NCBI GenBank assembly: GCA_011455275.1
Contig: CP015028.1
Location: 1,090,911 to 1,154,910, forward strand
From: Pasteurellaceae bacterium Orientalotternb1
Lineage (GTDB): Bacteria; Pseudomonadota; Gammaproteobacteria; Enterobacterales; Pasteurellaceae
Direction: 5' to 3'
Length of the DNA stretch: 64,000 bases
The position numbers were made by a program, and so were the translations under genes. Positions 36,045-45,406 of this stretch are shown in pieces. Numbering within the stretch: the first letter of the stretch is position 1; every line of letters begins with the position of its first letter. The notes beneath the pieces were generated by a model, which was not told the DNA's origin, did no database searches, and saw only the letters and a program-made list of their open reading frames with translations.

Positions 36045-36078
36045 CCTTAGCTCATATTTGAGCTAAGGCTCTTTTTTA
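36045..36078 (+). terminator. attenuator-type terminator between siaP and siaT
   Basis: Perfect 10-bp stem GCCTTAGCTC / GAGCTAAGGC with a 6-base loop, followed by TCTTTTTT. It lies within the operon, 25 bases before the siaT start. Confidence 0.85.
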
Positions 36079-36102
36079 AATATTGTCGATTTTGGAGCTT
36101 TT

Positions 36103-37950
36103 ATGAAAATCATCAATAAGTTGGAAGAGTGGATAGGTGGATCCCTATTTATTCTGATCTTTTTTATTTTGCTTGCCCAAATTCTAGCTAGACAAGTTTT
36201 CCATAGTCCGCTGAACTGGAGTGAAGAGCTCGCTCGTTTACTTTTCGTTTATGTCGGTATGTTAGGGATAAGTGTTGGTATTCGTAATCAACAGCATGTC
36301 TATATTGATTTCTTAACGAATTTATTCCCAGAACGCATTAAAAAATTTACTAATACATTTGTTCAGTTATTGATTTTTTTCTGCCTTATCGCCTTTGTCC
36401 ATTTTGGTATTAAACTGTTCTTTAAAGCAGAAAATGATATTTTTACTTTAGGTATTTCTGAAAAATGGATGTACGGAAGTTTACCGTTAATTGCGTGTTT
36501 AATGTTATTCCGCTTTTTCCAAGCACAATTCGAAAATTTTAAAAATGGATTAACATATCTGCCAGCAACATTTTTTATTATTTTAACGGCACTTGCCTTT
36601 GGTCTTCTCTATTTTGCTCCAGATTTTTTCAAAATTTTCAGAATTTCTGACTATGTAAAACTAGGTAGTAATGCAGTTTATGTCACATTAGCTTTCTGGT
36701 TGTTGATTATGTTTATCGGCACACCAGTGGGCTGGTCATTAATGATTGCAACATTGTTATATTTCTCAATGAGTCGTTGGGGATTATCACAATATGCGGC
36801 TGAAAAACTCGTTTCTAGCTTAGACAGTTTCCCATTATTAAGTGTACCGTTCTTCATCTTAACGGGTATCTTGATGAACACAGGCGGTATTACAGAGCGT
36901 ATTTTTAATTTTGCACGAGCGTTGCTTGGTCACTACCGTGGTGGTATGGGACATGTAAACATAGGTGCGAGCTTGATTTTCTCAGGTATGTCTGGATCAG
37001 CTCTTGCAGATGCAGGCGGTTTAGGTCAGCTTGAAATCAAAGCGATGCGTGATGCAGGCTACGATGATGATATTTGTGGCGGTATTACTGCAGCCTCTTG
37101 TATTATCGGCCCACTTGTTCCACCAAGTATTGCGATGATTATTTACGGTGTTATTGCGAATCAATCTATTGCTAAACTCTTCATCGCAGGTTTTGTGCCA
37201 GGAGTATTAGTTACTATCGCTTTAATGGTAATGAACTACTATGTTTCTAAGAAACGTGGCTACCCACGATCACCAAAGGCCTCATTAGCTGAGCGTTGCC
37301 AAGCTTTCAAAAAAGCGATTTGGGCGGTGCTTACACCAATCCTAATCATTGGCGGTATCTTCTCAGGGATGTTTACCCCAACAGAGGCAGCTGTAATTGC
37401 GGCAGCATACTCAATCGTTATCGGTATGTTTGTTTATAAAGAATTAACGTTAGCAAAATTGTTCCAAAGCTGTGTTGAAGCGATTGCGATTACGGGGGTG
37501 ACTGTATTGATGGTGATGACTGTAACCTTCTTCGGCGATATGATTGCACGTGAACAAGTGGCAATGAGAATTGCAGAGTTCTTCGTGTCCGTAGCGGATT
37601 CCCCAGTCATGGTATTAGTAATGATCAACCTATTACTCTTATTCTTAGGTATGTTCATCGATGCATTAGCACTGCAATTCTTAGTATTACCAATGTTAAT
37701 TCCAATCGCAATGCACTTTGGTATTGATCTCATTTTCTTCGGGGTAATGACTACCTTAAATATGATGATTGGTATCTTAACTCCACCAATGGGGATGGCA
37801 TTATTCGTGGTTGCTCGTGTGGGTAATATGCCTGTGAGCGTGGTGGCGAAAGGGGTGTTACCATTCTTGGTACCAATTTTCGTCACCCTTGTGATGATTA
37901 CAATTTTCCCAGAAATTATCACTTTCATTCCAAACTTACTAATGCCTTAG
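36103..37950 (+). CDS. siaT: sialic acid TRAP transporter, fused small and large membrane subunits (SiaQM)
   Basis: Sodium-coupled importer of sialic acid that docks SiaP. The 615 residues combine a DctQ-type small subunit (about 1-160, four membrane segments, [18 protein letters not shown]) and a DctM-type large subunit (about 190-615, with [53 protein letters not shown] and [12 protein letters not shown]), joined by an extra membrane segment as in H. influenzae SiaT. It follows siaP after an attenuator and is closed by a weak terminator before nanM. Confidence 0.96.
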   Translation: MKIINKLEEWIGGSLFILIFFILLAQILARQVFHSPLNWSEELARLLFVYVGMLGISVGIRNQQHVYIDFLTNLFPERIKKFTNTFVQLLIFFCLIAFVHFGIKLFFKAENDIFTLGISEKWMYGSLPLIACLMLFRFFQAQFENFKNGLTYLPATFFIILTALAFGLLYFAPDFFKIFRISDYVKLGSNAVYVTLAFWLLIMFIGTPVGWSLMIATLLYFSMSRWGLSQYAAEKLVSSLDSFPLLSVPFFILTGILMNTGGITERIFNFARALLGHYRGGMGHVNIGASLIFSGMSGSALADAGGLGQLEIKAMRDAGYDDDICGGITAASCIIGPLVPPSIAMIIYGVIANQSIAKLFIAGFVPGVLVTIALMVMNYYVSKKRGYPRSPKASLAERCQAFKKAIWAVLTPILIIGGIFSGMFTPTEAAVIAAAYSIVIGMFVYKELTLAKLFQSCVEAIAITGVTVLMVMTVTFFGDMIAREQVAMRIAEFFVSVADSPVMVLVMINLLLLFLGMFIDALALQFLVLPMLIPIAMHFGIDLIFFGVMTTLNMMIGILTPPMGMALFVVARVGNMPVSVVAKGVLPFLVPIFVTLVMITIFPEIITFIPNLLMP

Positions 37951-37962
37951 CATTAAAAATTC

Positions 37963-37994
37963 AAAGCCAACACAATAAGTGGTTGGCTTTTAAT
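37963..37994 (+). terminator. terminator-like hairpin after siaT
   Basis: AAAGCCAAC / GTTGGCTTT stem (9 bp, 10-base loop) followed by TTAATAAAA; the T-run is short, so it is probably leaky into nanM. Confidence 0.6.
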
Positions 37995-38063
37995 AAAAAC
38001 TTGCCATTCAATGTTGTATCTGAATAGGTGTTCATTAGACTTAACCTAAAATGAGGTAATAAA

Positions 38064-39200
38064 ATGAAATTAGCAAAACTTGCATTATTCACAGCAATCG
38101 CAACAACGGCATTTGCCGCACAAGCAGGTCAATATCCAGATCTTCCTGTTGGTATTAAAAGTGGTACAGGTGCATTGATTGGTGACACCGTGTATGTGGG
38201 CTTAGGTTCAGGTGGCGATAAATTCTTCGCATTGAATTTAAAAGAAAAAGATGGTCAATGGAAAGAATTACCCGCTTTCCCAGGTGGTGCTCGTAACCAA
38301 CCAGTATCTGCGGTAGTTGATGGTAAATTATACGTTTTCGGTGGTATGCAAAAAACTGATGTCGCAGCAAACCAAATCATCAATGACGTTCACGTTTATA
38401 ACCCAGCAGATAACACTTGGACTAAAGTGAAAACTCGTTCACCACGTTCTGCTTCAGTAGGTGCAAGTGCAATCGCAAAAGATGGCAAAATCTACTTCGT
38501 AGGCGGCGTTAACCACGAGATCTGGAATGGTTTATTCCAAGATTTAGAAGGTGTTGAGAAAGAAAAACAAGGTATGTACTTAGATCCATACTTCAACCTT
38601 CGTCACCAAGACTTCTTCTTCAACTCTGACATCTTAAGCTATGAGCCTGCAACCAATACATGGCGTAATGAAGGTTACTTCCCATATTCAGGTCGTGCAG
38701 GTGCGGCGATTGCCGTGAAAGGCGATAAATTATTAGTGGTAAACGGCGAGATCAAAGCAGGTCTTCGTACAGACACCACAGAGTTAGGTACATTTGGCAA
38801 AAATGGCGTAACTTGGAAACAATTAGGCAAACTTCCAGCACCAAAAGGTTACACACAACAAGAAGGTTTAGCTGGCGGTATGGGCGGTTACACCAAAGGT
38901 GGTTATATCGTAACTGGCGGTGCTAACTTCCCTGGTGCACGTGCGAACTATGCAAAAGGTATCAATGACGCACACCGCACAGGTGGCTTGAAGAAAACTT
39001 TCCACAATGCTGTTTATTCTTTAGATGAGAAAAAAGGCACTTGGAAAGTGGTTGGTGAATACCCAATCAACATCGCATATGGTGTAGCTCTTCCATACGA
39101 CAACAAAGTGTTAATGGTTGGTGGTGAAACCGATGGCGGTAAAGCATTAACTGAAGTGAAAACTATGAGTTTCGATGGCAAAACATTAAAAGTTGAGTAA
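38064..39200 (+). CDS. nanM: N-acetylneuraminate epimerase (mutarotase)
   Basis: Periplasmic enzyme that speeds conversion of alpha- to beta-N-acetylneuraminate, the anomer taken up by the transporter. A Sec signal peptide (about 1-20, cut near AQA) is followed by a kelch beta-propeller: repeats such as DGKLYVFGGMQ, DGKIYFVGGVNHE, GDKLLVVNGE, GGYIVTGGANFPGAR and DNKVLMVGGETDGG. It is 378 residues, like E. coli NanM. It sits downstream of siaPT, forming a compact uptake unit; no sialic-acid catabolic genes (nanA, nanK, nanE) are within the window. Confidence 0.94.
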   Translation: MKLAKLALFTAIATTAFAAQAGQYPDLPVGIKSGTGALIGDTVYVGLGSGGDKFFALNLKEKDGQWKELPAFPGGARNQPVSAVVDGKLYVFGGMQKTDVAANQIINDVHVYNPADNTWTKVKTRSPRSASVGASAIAKDGKIYFVGGVNHEIWNGLFQDLEGVEKEKQGMYLDPYFNLRHQDFFFNSDILSYEPATNTWRNEGYFPYSGRAGAAIAVKGDKLLVVNGEIKAGLRTDTTELGTFGKNGVTWKQLGKLPAPKGYTQQEGLAGGMGGYTKGGYIVTGGANFPGARANYAKGINDAHRTGGLKKTFHNAVYSLDEKKGTWKVVGEYPINIAYGVALPYDNKVLMVGGETDGGKALTEVKTMSFDGKTLKVE

Positions 39201-39216
39201 TCGTAACTAAATGGAA

Positions 39217-39246
39217 AATGCTGAGTGTGATGCTCAGCATTTTTAT
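39217..39246 (+). terminator. intrinsic terminator of nanM
   Basis: AATGCTGAG / CTCAGCATT stem (9 bp, 7-base loop) followed by TTTATTTT. Confidence 0.8.
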
Positions 39247-39254
39247 TTTCCGTG

Positions 39255-39318
39255 ACAAGCGGTCAGTTTCTGGCAGTTTTTTGCAATTGCAAAACTTTTG
39301 CGTGATCTGACCGCTTGT
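39255..39318. repeat. inverted uptake-signal pair between nanM and cvpA
   Basis: ACAAGCGGTC (39255-39264) and GACCGCTTGT (39309-39318) face each other, enclosing TTTTTTGCAATTGCAAAA. The outer arms pair over about 12 bp, making a second possible terminator. Confidence 0.75.
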
Positions 39319-39354
39319 AGTGTAAAAGAAAGAGAAGATTTCCCTTTAGGGACT

Positions 39355-39370
39355 ACGCAAACGTTTTCTT
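39355..39370 (+). promoter_or_regulatory. PurR box of cvpA-purF
   Basis: ACGCAAACGTTTTCTT matches the consensus ANGCAANCGNTTNCNT at every position. It lies 62 bases before the cvpA ATG; a likely -10, TAAAAT, is at 39377-39382. Confidence 0.88.
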
Positions 39371-39416
39371 TTTTTGTAAAATACCCCGTTCTTTTTTACC
39401 TAGTTTTTGAGGTTTT

Positions 39417-39920
39417 ATGATTGATTTTATTATTATCGGGATTATTGTTTTTTCATTACTGGTAAGTTTATGGCGAGGCTTTGTCAGAGAAGTGTTGTCA
39501 TTAGCTGGTTGGGTCATTGCCTTTTTGGTGGCAAGCAAATTTTATCAGCCAATGGCACAGCTCCTATTGCAGTTTGATTCGGTCCATTTGAATAATTCAG
39601 AATATTTGCGTAATGGTATTGCCGCAGGAATTTTATTTATCGCCGTGTTAATCATAAGCGGAATTATCAACGCATTATTGGCTAAATTAGCCGATAAAAC
39701 AGGACTTTCAGGCACGGATCGCGTGTTAGGTGCTGGTTTTGGGATTTTACGTGGGGTGTTTATTGTCGCCGCTATGTTATTTTTTCTCGACACCTTCACC
39801 GCATTTAGCCAAAGTGAACTTTGGAAAGAATCTAAACTTATTCCCCATTTTGATTTCATCGTCAAATGGTTTTTTGAACAATTACAAGCAAATTCAACAT
39901 TTTTAAAATCAACTAATTAG
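39417..39920 (+). CDS. cvpA: CvpA family membrane protein
   Basis: Inner-membrane protein named for colicin V production in E. coli, needed for envelope stress and bile tolerance in enterobacteria; molecular role unknown. Four membrane segments are visible in 167 residues, with the conserved [17 protein letters not shown] near residues 20-36. It lies nine bases before purF, an arrangement and PurR control shared with E. coli. Confidence 0.93.
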   Translation: MIDFIIIGIIVFSLLVSLWRGFVREVLSLAGWVIAFLVASKFYQPMAQLLLQFDSVHLNNSEYLRNGIAAGILFIAVLIISGIINALLAKLADKTGLSGTDRVLGAGFGILRGVFIVAAMLFFLDTFTAFSQSELWKESKLIPHFDFIVKWFFEQLQANSTFLKSTN

Positions 39921-39928
39921 AGGTAGAT

Positions 39929-41446
39929 ATGTGCGGTATTGTTGGGATTATAGGGCAATCGCCAGTCAATCAAGCGATTTATGATGGACTGACGCTGTTG
40001 CAGCATCGTGGGCAAGATGCTGCAGGGATTGTCACTATTGATGCAGAAAATCGTTTCCGTTTACGCAAGGCAAATGGCTTAGTGAGCGATGTATTTCGTC
40101 AAGAACATATGTTTCGACTACAAGGCAATGTCGGCATTGGGCATGTTCGTTATCCAACAGCAGGTAGTTCCAGCGTTTCCGAAGCCCAACCGTTTTATGT
40201 GAACTCGCCTTACGGATTAACCTTGGTTCACAACGGTAATTTAACCAACAATGCTGATTTGAAGAAGTTGTTGTTTACTATGGCAAAACGCCATGTGAAT
40301 ACCAACTCTGATTCCGAATCTCTCCTAAACATCTTCGCATACTATCTTGATCAATACGATACCGAGCCACTTACACCTGATAATATCTTTGAAACTGTTC
40401 GTAAAACTAATAAGGTAATTCGTGGGGCTTACGCCTGCTTAGCGATGATTATTGGTTACGGTATGGTTGCGTTTCGTGATCCGTTCGGCATTCGCCCACT
40501 TGTACTCGGCAAACGAGAAGAAAACGGCAAAACCGAATATATGTTCGCATCTGAAACCATTGCGTTGGATATTGTCGGCTTTGACTATGTGCGAGATGTC
40601 AAACCAGGTGAAGCTATCTACATCACTTTCGATGGCGAATTTCATTCGGCAATTTGTGCTGATGAGCCGAAATTGAACCCGTGTATTTTTGAATATGTCT
40701 ATTTTGCCCGTCCAGATTCCGTGATCGATGGCGTTTCTGTTTATGCCGCTCGTGTGCATATGGGGCGTTTATTGGGTGAGAAAATCGCACGAGAATGGCA
40801 AGATGTGTTAGATGATATTGATGTGGTGATCCCAATTCCAGAAACCTCTACCGATATCGCTTTGCAAATCGCCAACGTGCTTGGCAAGCCGTATCGTCAA
40901 GGCTATGTAAAAAATCGCTATGTGGCACGTACCTTTATTATGCCAGGACAAGCTCAGCGGAAATCGTCTGTTCGCCGCAAGCTTAACCCGATCGCTAGCG
41001 AATTTAAAGGCAAAAATGTATTGTTGGTGGATGATTCAATTGTACGTGGCACAACTTCAGAACAGATCGTTGAAATGGCACGACAAGCGGGGGCAAATAA
41101 GGTCTATTTTGCATCAGCAGCACCAGAAATTCGCTACCCAAATGTCTATGGTATTGATATGCCTACGTGCCAGGAGCTTGTCGCTTATGATCGCACCGTT
41201 GAGCAAGTCGCAGAAATGATCGGCGTTGATCGCCTGATTTTCCAAGACTTGCAGGATTTGTTTAAATCGGTTCAGCTTGAAAATCCTGCTATCCACAACT
41301 TTGATGCTTCGGTCTTTACGGGCGAATATATTACGGGCGATATTGATAAATGCTATCTTGATGCGATTGCCGCTATTCGTAACGACAAAGCCAAAGCTCA
41401 ACAGACCAAACAAGCAACTAATTTAGAAATTCATAATGAAGGCTAG
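39929..41446 (+). CDS. purF: amidophosphoribosyltransferase
   Basis: First committed enzyme of purine synthesis: PRPP plus glutamine to 5-phosphoribosylamine. The N-terminal nucleophile is Cys2 after Met removal (MCGIVGI), the glutaminase domain spans about 2-235, and the PRPP loop is [13 protein letters not shown] near residues 366-378. It is 505 residues, as in E. coli. Its stop TAG interlocks with the stop of the convergent pilD in the four bases CTAG, and its terminator lies inside pilD. Confidence 0.97.
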   Translation: MCGIVGIIGQSPVNQAIYDGLTLLQHRGQDAAGIVTIDAENRFRLRKANGLVSDVFRQEHMFRLQGNVGIGHVRYPTAGSSSVSEAQPFYVNSPYGLTLVHNGNLTNNADLKKLLFTMAKRHVNTNSDSESLLNIFAYYLDQYDTEPLTPDNIFETVRKTNKVIRGAYACLAMIIGYGMVAFRDPFGIRPLVLGKREENGKTEYMFASETIALDIVGFDYVRDVKPGEAIYITFDGEFHSAICADEPKLNPCIFEYVYFARPDSVIDGVSVYAARVHMGRLLGEKIAREWQDVLDDIDVVIPIPETSTDIALQIANVLGKPYRQGYVKNRYVARTFIMPGQAQRKSSVRRKLNPIASEFKGKNVLLVDDSIVRGTTSEQIVEMARQAGANKVYFASAAPEIRYPNVYGIDMPTCQELVAYDRTVEQVAEMIGVDRLIFQDLQDLFKSVQLENPAIHNFDASVFTGEYITGDIDKCYLDAIAAIRNDKAKAQQTKQATNLEIHNEG

Positions 41447-42111
41447 TGGTTAATCCATAATAATGAAACAGTAGAAAAACTGATAAAGGGAATAAAAGGT
41501 AACTTTATCAGTTTTTCTTTTTTTATGAGCCAGTGACATAAATAAAATAGAATACCAAGTAAGCAAGAGCAGAGTAATAGCCAGAGCATTTGGTCTAACT
41601 GAAAAAGCGGGCTGATAGCAATAAATAAAATCGCATCGCCTAAACCAAAAACGTCTTTTTTATAGATCCATGTTGTCAGCGGGATAAATATCGCAAAGAA
41701 TAGAAAAGTGAAAAACAGGCAAAAGATTTTTTCGTATATAAATAGACTATCAAAAAAGAGTAAATGGGCTAGTGATAATAATAAAATATAGGAAACATAA
41801 CGGCTATCAGTTAAATAGTATTCATAGTCTAATAATGATAAATAAATCAAAATAAATAGAATTAGAGTGATGAGTGAAGAATGGGACGTAAATAATATTG
41901 ATATGCACGGAAATAAAATAAAAAACAACCAAGAAAAGTAGTTGTTTTTTGGTTGTAATTTAGAATTAGCTAAACATTGTTGCAATGAAAAATTTAGCGG
42001 TATTAAACTTTGCATATCTTGATAAGTTTGTTGATTTATTTTGTGTGGGAATTGTTTTATTGCTAAATGAAACCATATCGCACACAGTAATGAAATGCCA
42101 AACAATATCAT
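41443..42111 (-). CDS. pilD: type IV prepilin peptidase (short form)
   Basis: Inner-membrane aspartic protease that cuts the leader of prepilin PilA. The two catalytic aspartates are seen in DYEYYLTD (residues 95-102) and GLGD (Asp159). The 222-residue protein has about six to seven membrane segments. The usual N-terminal methyltransferase domain with its two CxxC pairs is missing or degenerate; residues 1-60 contain no such pairs. It overlaps pilC by four bases. Equivalent to ApfD of A. pleuropneumoniae and PilD of H. influenzae. Confidence 0.88.
   Translation of the reverse strand: MILFGISLLCAIWFHLAIKQFPHKINQQTYQDMQSLIPLNFSLQQCLANSKLQPKNNYFSWLFFILFPCISILFTSHSSLITLILFILIYLSLLDYEYYLTDSRYVSYILLLSLAHLLFFDSLFIYEKIFCLFFTFLFFAIFIPLTTWIYKKDVFGLGDAILFIAISPLFQLDQMLWLLLCSCLLGILFYLCHWLIKKEKLIKLPFIPFISFSTVSLLWINH
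41475..41520. terminator. purF terminator embedded in the 3' end of pilD
   Basis: Perfect 14-bp stem AAAAACTGATAAAG (41475-41488) and CTTTATCAGTTTTT (41503-41516), followed by CTTTTTTT on the plus strand. It is in the coding sequence of pilD, 29 bases past the purF stop. Confidence 0.82.
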
Positions 42112-43295
42112 CCCACAATACTCCCCATATCGAAAATTGGTAAATAAAGCCCAATTAAAATTGTACCAACAATAATTCCCATCAGTACCATCAATAGTGG
42201 TTCAAGTAATTGTGAAAGCATATCAATTTGGTAATCTAACCGTTGCTGATAAATTTCACTAATATGATTAAGCATTGCCGCTAAATTACCGCTTTGCTCA
42301 CCGATTGCGATCATTTGGATCACTTCATTGCCAAAAATGGTTGGATTTAATCCATCATTTAAGCGATAACCTTGCTGTAATAGTTTTAAAATTAATTCCG
42401 ATTCACGGGATAAAACAGGATCGCTTTTTGCTTGAATAAAAGCATGTAAAATGCGATCTAAACGAATATGGGCTTGCAACATTAATGCACTATGTTGGCA
42501 GAAGAAAATAATACGGGAATGCATAATAATTTGATTAAAAACAGGCAATTTACTTAATATCGCTAATCTTAATTGAGTAAAAAATGGAATCTTTTTATTT
42601 AACCAGACACTGAAAATAATCATAATCAAACTGAAAATGACAATAGCTTGACTATTTTCCGTTAAAAATTCAGAGAGAAGAAAAAGAATTTCAGTAATAA
42701 AAGGCAGCGATTTTTCTTTGCTATCATAAAGTTCAGCAAATTGCGGTACGATAAAAATCAATAAACCGAGCGAAAGTGCCAATGAAATAAATAACACAAT
42801 TACAGGGTAAAATAGAATTTTCTTAATTTTTTTGTGTAGTTTTTCCGATTTTGTGCGAGCTTCTACTATTTTGCAAAAAATAGTCGTTAACTGACCGCTT
42901 GTTTCGCCCATTTTAATCAGCTGAATTTCTTGTGAAGGTAGAAATTTACCCGATTTTTCTAGTGCAGATGAGAGAGCAAAGCCACTTTCTAATTGTTGGA
43001 TAAGTTGATTAAGCCATTGATAGAGCTGAATATTTTGGCAATTTTGGAGTACCATGGCTAACGCATTTTTTAATGGAATGGCTGCCCCAAGTAATAGAGC
43101 GATTTGGTTTAGTGTTTGGGTGATTTCTTCCGGCTTTGGTGCGGAGCCAAATACAAAATTGCGGCTAATTTTGAGATGAGAATAGCCTTTATGGATCAGC
43201 TGTTTCTCCAACTGCTCTCGATTTTCTGCCAAGCATTTACCCTTTTGCTTCTGCCCAAAGCGGTTTACGCCTTTCCAGTGAAATTCGGCAATCAT
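42108..43295 (-). CDS. pilC: type IV pilus inner-membrane platform protein PilC
   Basis: Polytopic GspF-family protein on which the pilus assembles, used here for DNA uptake and adhesion. Of 395 residues, two GspF domains are visible (about 60-180 and 265-385) with membrane segments near 160-190, 210-235 and 365-390. The ATG at 43295 overlaps the pilB stop (ATGA). A reading upstream to 43400 is in the wrong context. A full USS core lies at 42893-42902 in the gene. Confidence 0.93.
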   Translation of the reverse strand: MIAEFHWKGVNRFGQKQKGKCLAENREQLEKQLIHKGYSHLKISRNFVFGSAPKPEEITQTLNQIALLLGAAIPLKNALAMVLQNCQNIQLYQWLNQLIQQLESGFALSSALEKSGKFLPSQEIQLIKMGETSGQLTTIFCKIVEARTKSEKLHKKIKKILFYPVIVLFISLALSLGLLIFIVPQFAELYDSKEKSLPFITEILFLLSEFLTENSQAIVIFSLIMIIFSVWLNKKIPFFTQLRLAILSKLPVFNQIIMHSRIIFFCQHSALMLQAHIRLDRILHAFIQAKSDPVLSRESELILKLLQQGYRLNDGLNPTIFGNEVIQMIAIGEQSGNLAAMLNHISEIYQQRLDYQIDMLSQLLEPLLMVLMGIIVGTILIGLYLPIFDMGSIVG

Positions 43296-44686
43296 ACCTT
43301 TTCCCCTTCGCCAAGCACCCTTTCCACTTCTTTCATATCTGTTACACCTTCGGTTACTTTTTGTTTTGCAGCGGCAAAAAGGGTTGGGTAGTCTAAACAA
43401 GCGGTCTGTTTATCGAAAATTTTTGCAGATCGGCTGAACAGTTGATAGACCCCGATTCGCCCTTGGTAGCCTTGATAACAATCGCCACAACCATTTCCCG
43501 CACATTTCGGGCAACATTTGCGGACAAGACGTTGGGCAATGACGAGTAGTAATGCGTTGCGGATTTCATATTCGTGGATACCGAGCTGCATCAGGCGTTC
43601 AATTGCAGAAGGAGCATCATTGGTATGCAAGGTGGAAAGTACCAAATGTCCTGTTTGTGCGGCACGCAATGCGATTTTGGCACTTTCCTCATCACGAATT
43701 TCGCCCAACATAATGATGTCGGGATCTTGGCGTAAAAACGTCCGCAGCAGTTGGCTGAAATCAAGGTTGATCCCCCGATTGACTTGGGTTTGAATCAAAC
43801 CGTTGATCTCAATTTCGATCGGATCTTCCGCCGTTAAAATATGTTTGTCGCTTTGGTTCAGGTAGCTCAACGCACTATACAGCGTAATGCTTTTGCCGCT
43901 GCCCGTTGGACCTGTCACCAAAATCAGCCCTTGCGGTTGTTTTAAGGCAGTAAGCAAGGTAGCTTTTTGCGGTTCGGTAAAGCCGAGAGCAGTGAAATCA
44001 AAATGTGTCGGTTTGTTTTTCTGCAATCGCAAGACGATTTTTTCGCCGTGATTGGTTGGTAAAGTCGAAACCCGAAAATCTAAGGTTTCAGATAAGGCAG
44101 TGGTGAAACTAAATTGTCCATCTTGCGGCAGGCGAGTTTCGCTAATATCCAGTTTCGCGAGCAGTTTCAGCCGAGAAATAATACGGCTGCTAAAATTGTG
44201 CGATAGGGTTTGGTAAATATGCAACACGCCATCAATTCGTAAGCGAATCAATAACTTATCGGGATACGGTTCAATGTGAATATCAGACGCATTTTTCGCT
44301 AAGCAAAATTTAAACAGTGAATCTAAAATCTGAATGATCGGATCGTTATGGTCGATTTGCTCTTGCGTTTGCTGTTGATAGAGCAATTCGCCTGTGTCGT
44401 AAAGCGGCTGCTGTTCAGGCGATAACGCATTGAGCAGATAATTCAGTTCTTCTTTTGCCACGATAACGGGTTCAATGGTTTTATTCAGCAAAAATGCGAA
44501 AATTTCGCAGGCGTTGAGATTTTTCTCATCATCAATCGCTAGCCATAATTTTTCGTCATTTTCTTGGAGAGGAACGGCGAGATAACGTTGTAATACTTGT
44601 TTTTCGAGACAATTTCGCTGCCATAGCGTTTCAGAAATCTCAAAAATGCGTTGGGTATTGAGATCACAAGCAGAATAGGTATTCAT
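43292..44686 (-). CDS. pilB: type IV pilus assembly ATPase PilB
   Basis: Hexameric cytoplasmic ATPase that powers pilus extension. Walker A is GPTGSGKS at residues 259-266; the Asp and His boxes and Walker B (IMLGEIRDEESA) follow, and a CxxC zinc motif (CCPKCAGNGCGDC) lies near residue 400. It is 464 residues, shorter at the N-terminus than Pseudomonas PilB, as usual in Pasteurellaceae. A USS core lies at 43397-43406 in its 3' part. It overlaps pilC by four bases; a hairpin separates it from pilA. Confidence 0.95.
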   Translation of the reverse strand: MNTYSACDLNTQRIFEISETLWQRNCLEKQVLQRYLAVPLQENDEKLWLAIDDEKNLNACEIFAFLLNKTIEPVIVAKEELNYLLNALSPEQQPLYDTGELLYQQQTQEQIDHNDPIIQILDSLFKFCLAKNASDIHIEPYPDKLLIRLRIDGVLHIYQTLSHNFSSRIISRLKLLAKLDISETRLPQDGQFSFTTALSETLDFRVSTLPTNHGEKIVLRLQKNKPTHFDFTALGFTEPQKATLLTALKQPQGLILVTGPTGSGKSITLYSALSYLNQSDKHILTAEDPIEIEINGLIQTQVNRGINLDFSQLLRTFLRQDPDIIMLGEIRDEESAKIALRAAQTGHLVLSTLHTNDAPSAIERLMQLGIHEYEIRNALLLVIAQRLVRKCCPKCAGNGCGDCYQGYQGRIGVYQLFSRSAKIFDKQTACLDYPTLFAAAKQKVTEGVTDMKEVERVLGEGEKV

Positions 44687-44745
44687 CCATTTTCCTTATT
44701 AGCAGGGATACAAGCGGTTAGATTCTTCGAATATTTTACAAATTA

Positions 44746-44766
44746 AGATGGGCAAAATGCCCATCT
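44746..44766. promoter_or_regulatory. hairpin between pilA and pilB
   Basis: Perfect 9-bp stem AGATGGGCA / TGCCCATCT with an AAA loop, three bases after the pilA stop. The T-run after it on the minus strand is poor, so it may act as an attenuator or as a 3' stabiliser of pilA mRNA. Confidence 0.5.
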
Positions 44767-44768
44767 CA

Positions 44769-45221
44769 TCATTGTGTTGGTGAAACACTTGTGCAGAATC
44801 CTGCTGGAAATAGACTGCTATCGCCTGTACAGCTGCCAGCCCAAGTGACATTGTTATTAGCAAAAGTAGGAATCAGTTTATAGCTGATATTTTCCAGTGT
44901 GCCTTTACCTGCCACAGTGATCGTGCCATCGCTGACAGCGATAGATTTCAAATATTTTGCATTTGCCACTTCAGTTTTTTCTGCTTGAATGCCGTTAGTT
45001 CCAGCCGAACAACCCGCAGTTTTACCTAAATTATAGACACAGATCTCAACATCAGATTTATAGGAAGATGAGGCTCGAAGCAGTTCAGACATTGCCGCTT
45101 TCTGTGTATAGCTTGTGTAAGATGGAATGGCAATGGTGGCAAGAATGGCGATGATTGCAATCACAATCATCAGTTCAATTAATGTAAATGCTCGTTTGAG
45201 CGGTTGGTGAAGTTTAGCCAT
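44769..45221 (-). CDS. pilA: type IV prepilin (major pilin)
   Basis: Structural subunit of the pilus used in transformation, adhesion and biofilm. The prepilin leader is 11 residues ending RA, then [27 protein letters not shown], the class IVa N-helix, with Glu5 of the mature protein at residue 16. Position -1 is Ala rather than the usual Gly, as in the A. pleuropneumoniae pilin ApfA. The C-terminal part has two cysteine pairs (in [11 protein letters not shown] and near the end). It is 150 residues. A CRP-S candidate lies upstream. Confidence 0.93.
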   Translation of the reverse strand: MAKLHQPLKRAFTLIELMIVIAIIAILATIAIPSYTSYTQKAAMSELLRASSSYKSDVEICVYNLGKTAGCSAGTNGIQAEKTEVANAKYLKSIAVSDGTITVAGKGTLENISYKLIPTFANNNVTWAGSCTGDSSLFPAGFCTSVSPTQ

Positions 45222-45307
45222 AAAAAGTTCCTTTTAGAGTGACGTATTATTTACGCCTAATTAGTTTGCAATTTGTGAAAAGAAAATCGACTAGCAAAAA
45301 TGATTTT

Positions 45308-45323
45308 CTCGATCTGTGTCGCA
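45308..45323 (-). promoter_or_regulatory. candidate CRP-S (Sxy-dependent competence) site
   Basis: On the minus strand TTT-TGCGACACAGATCGAG-AAAA: the left half-site is TGCGA, the hallmark of CRP-S sites; the right half is TCGAG against the consensus TCGCA. It is centred about 95 bases before the pilA ATG, in the pilA-radA divergent region. Confidence 0.6.
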
Positions 45324-45406
45324 AAAATAGAAAATTTATCCTGTTTGTTTACACAGTGTTTTTTGCTAATATGTCAAAGTTTCAAAGGCAAAATTAGGAA
45401 AAGAAA

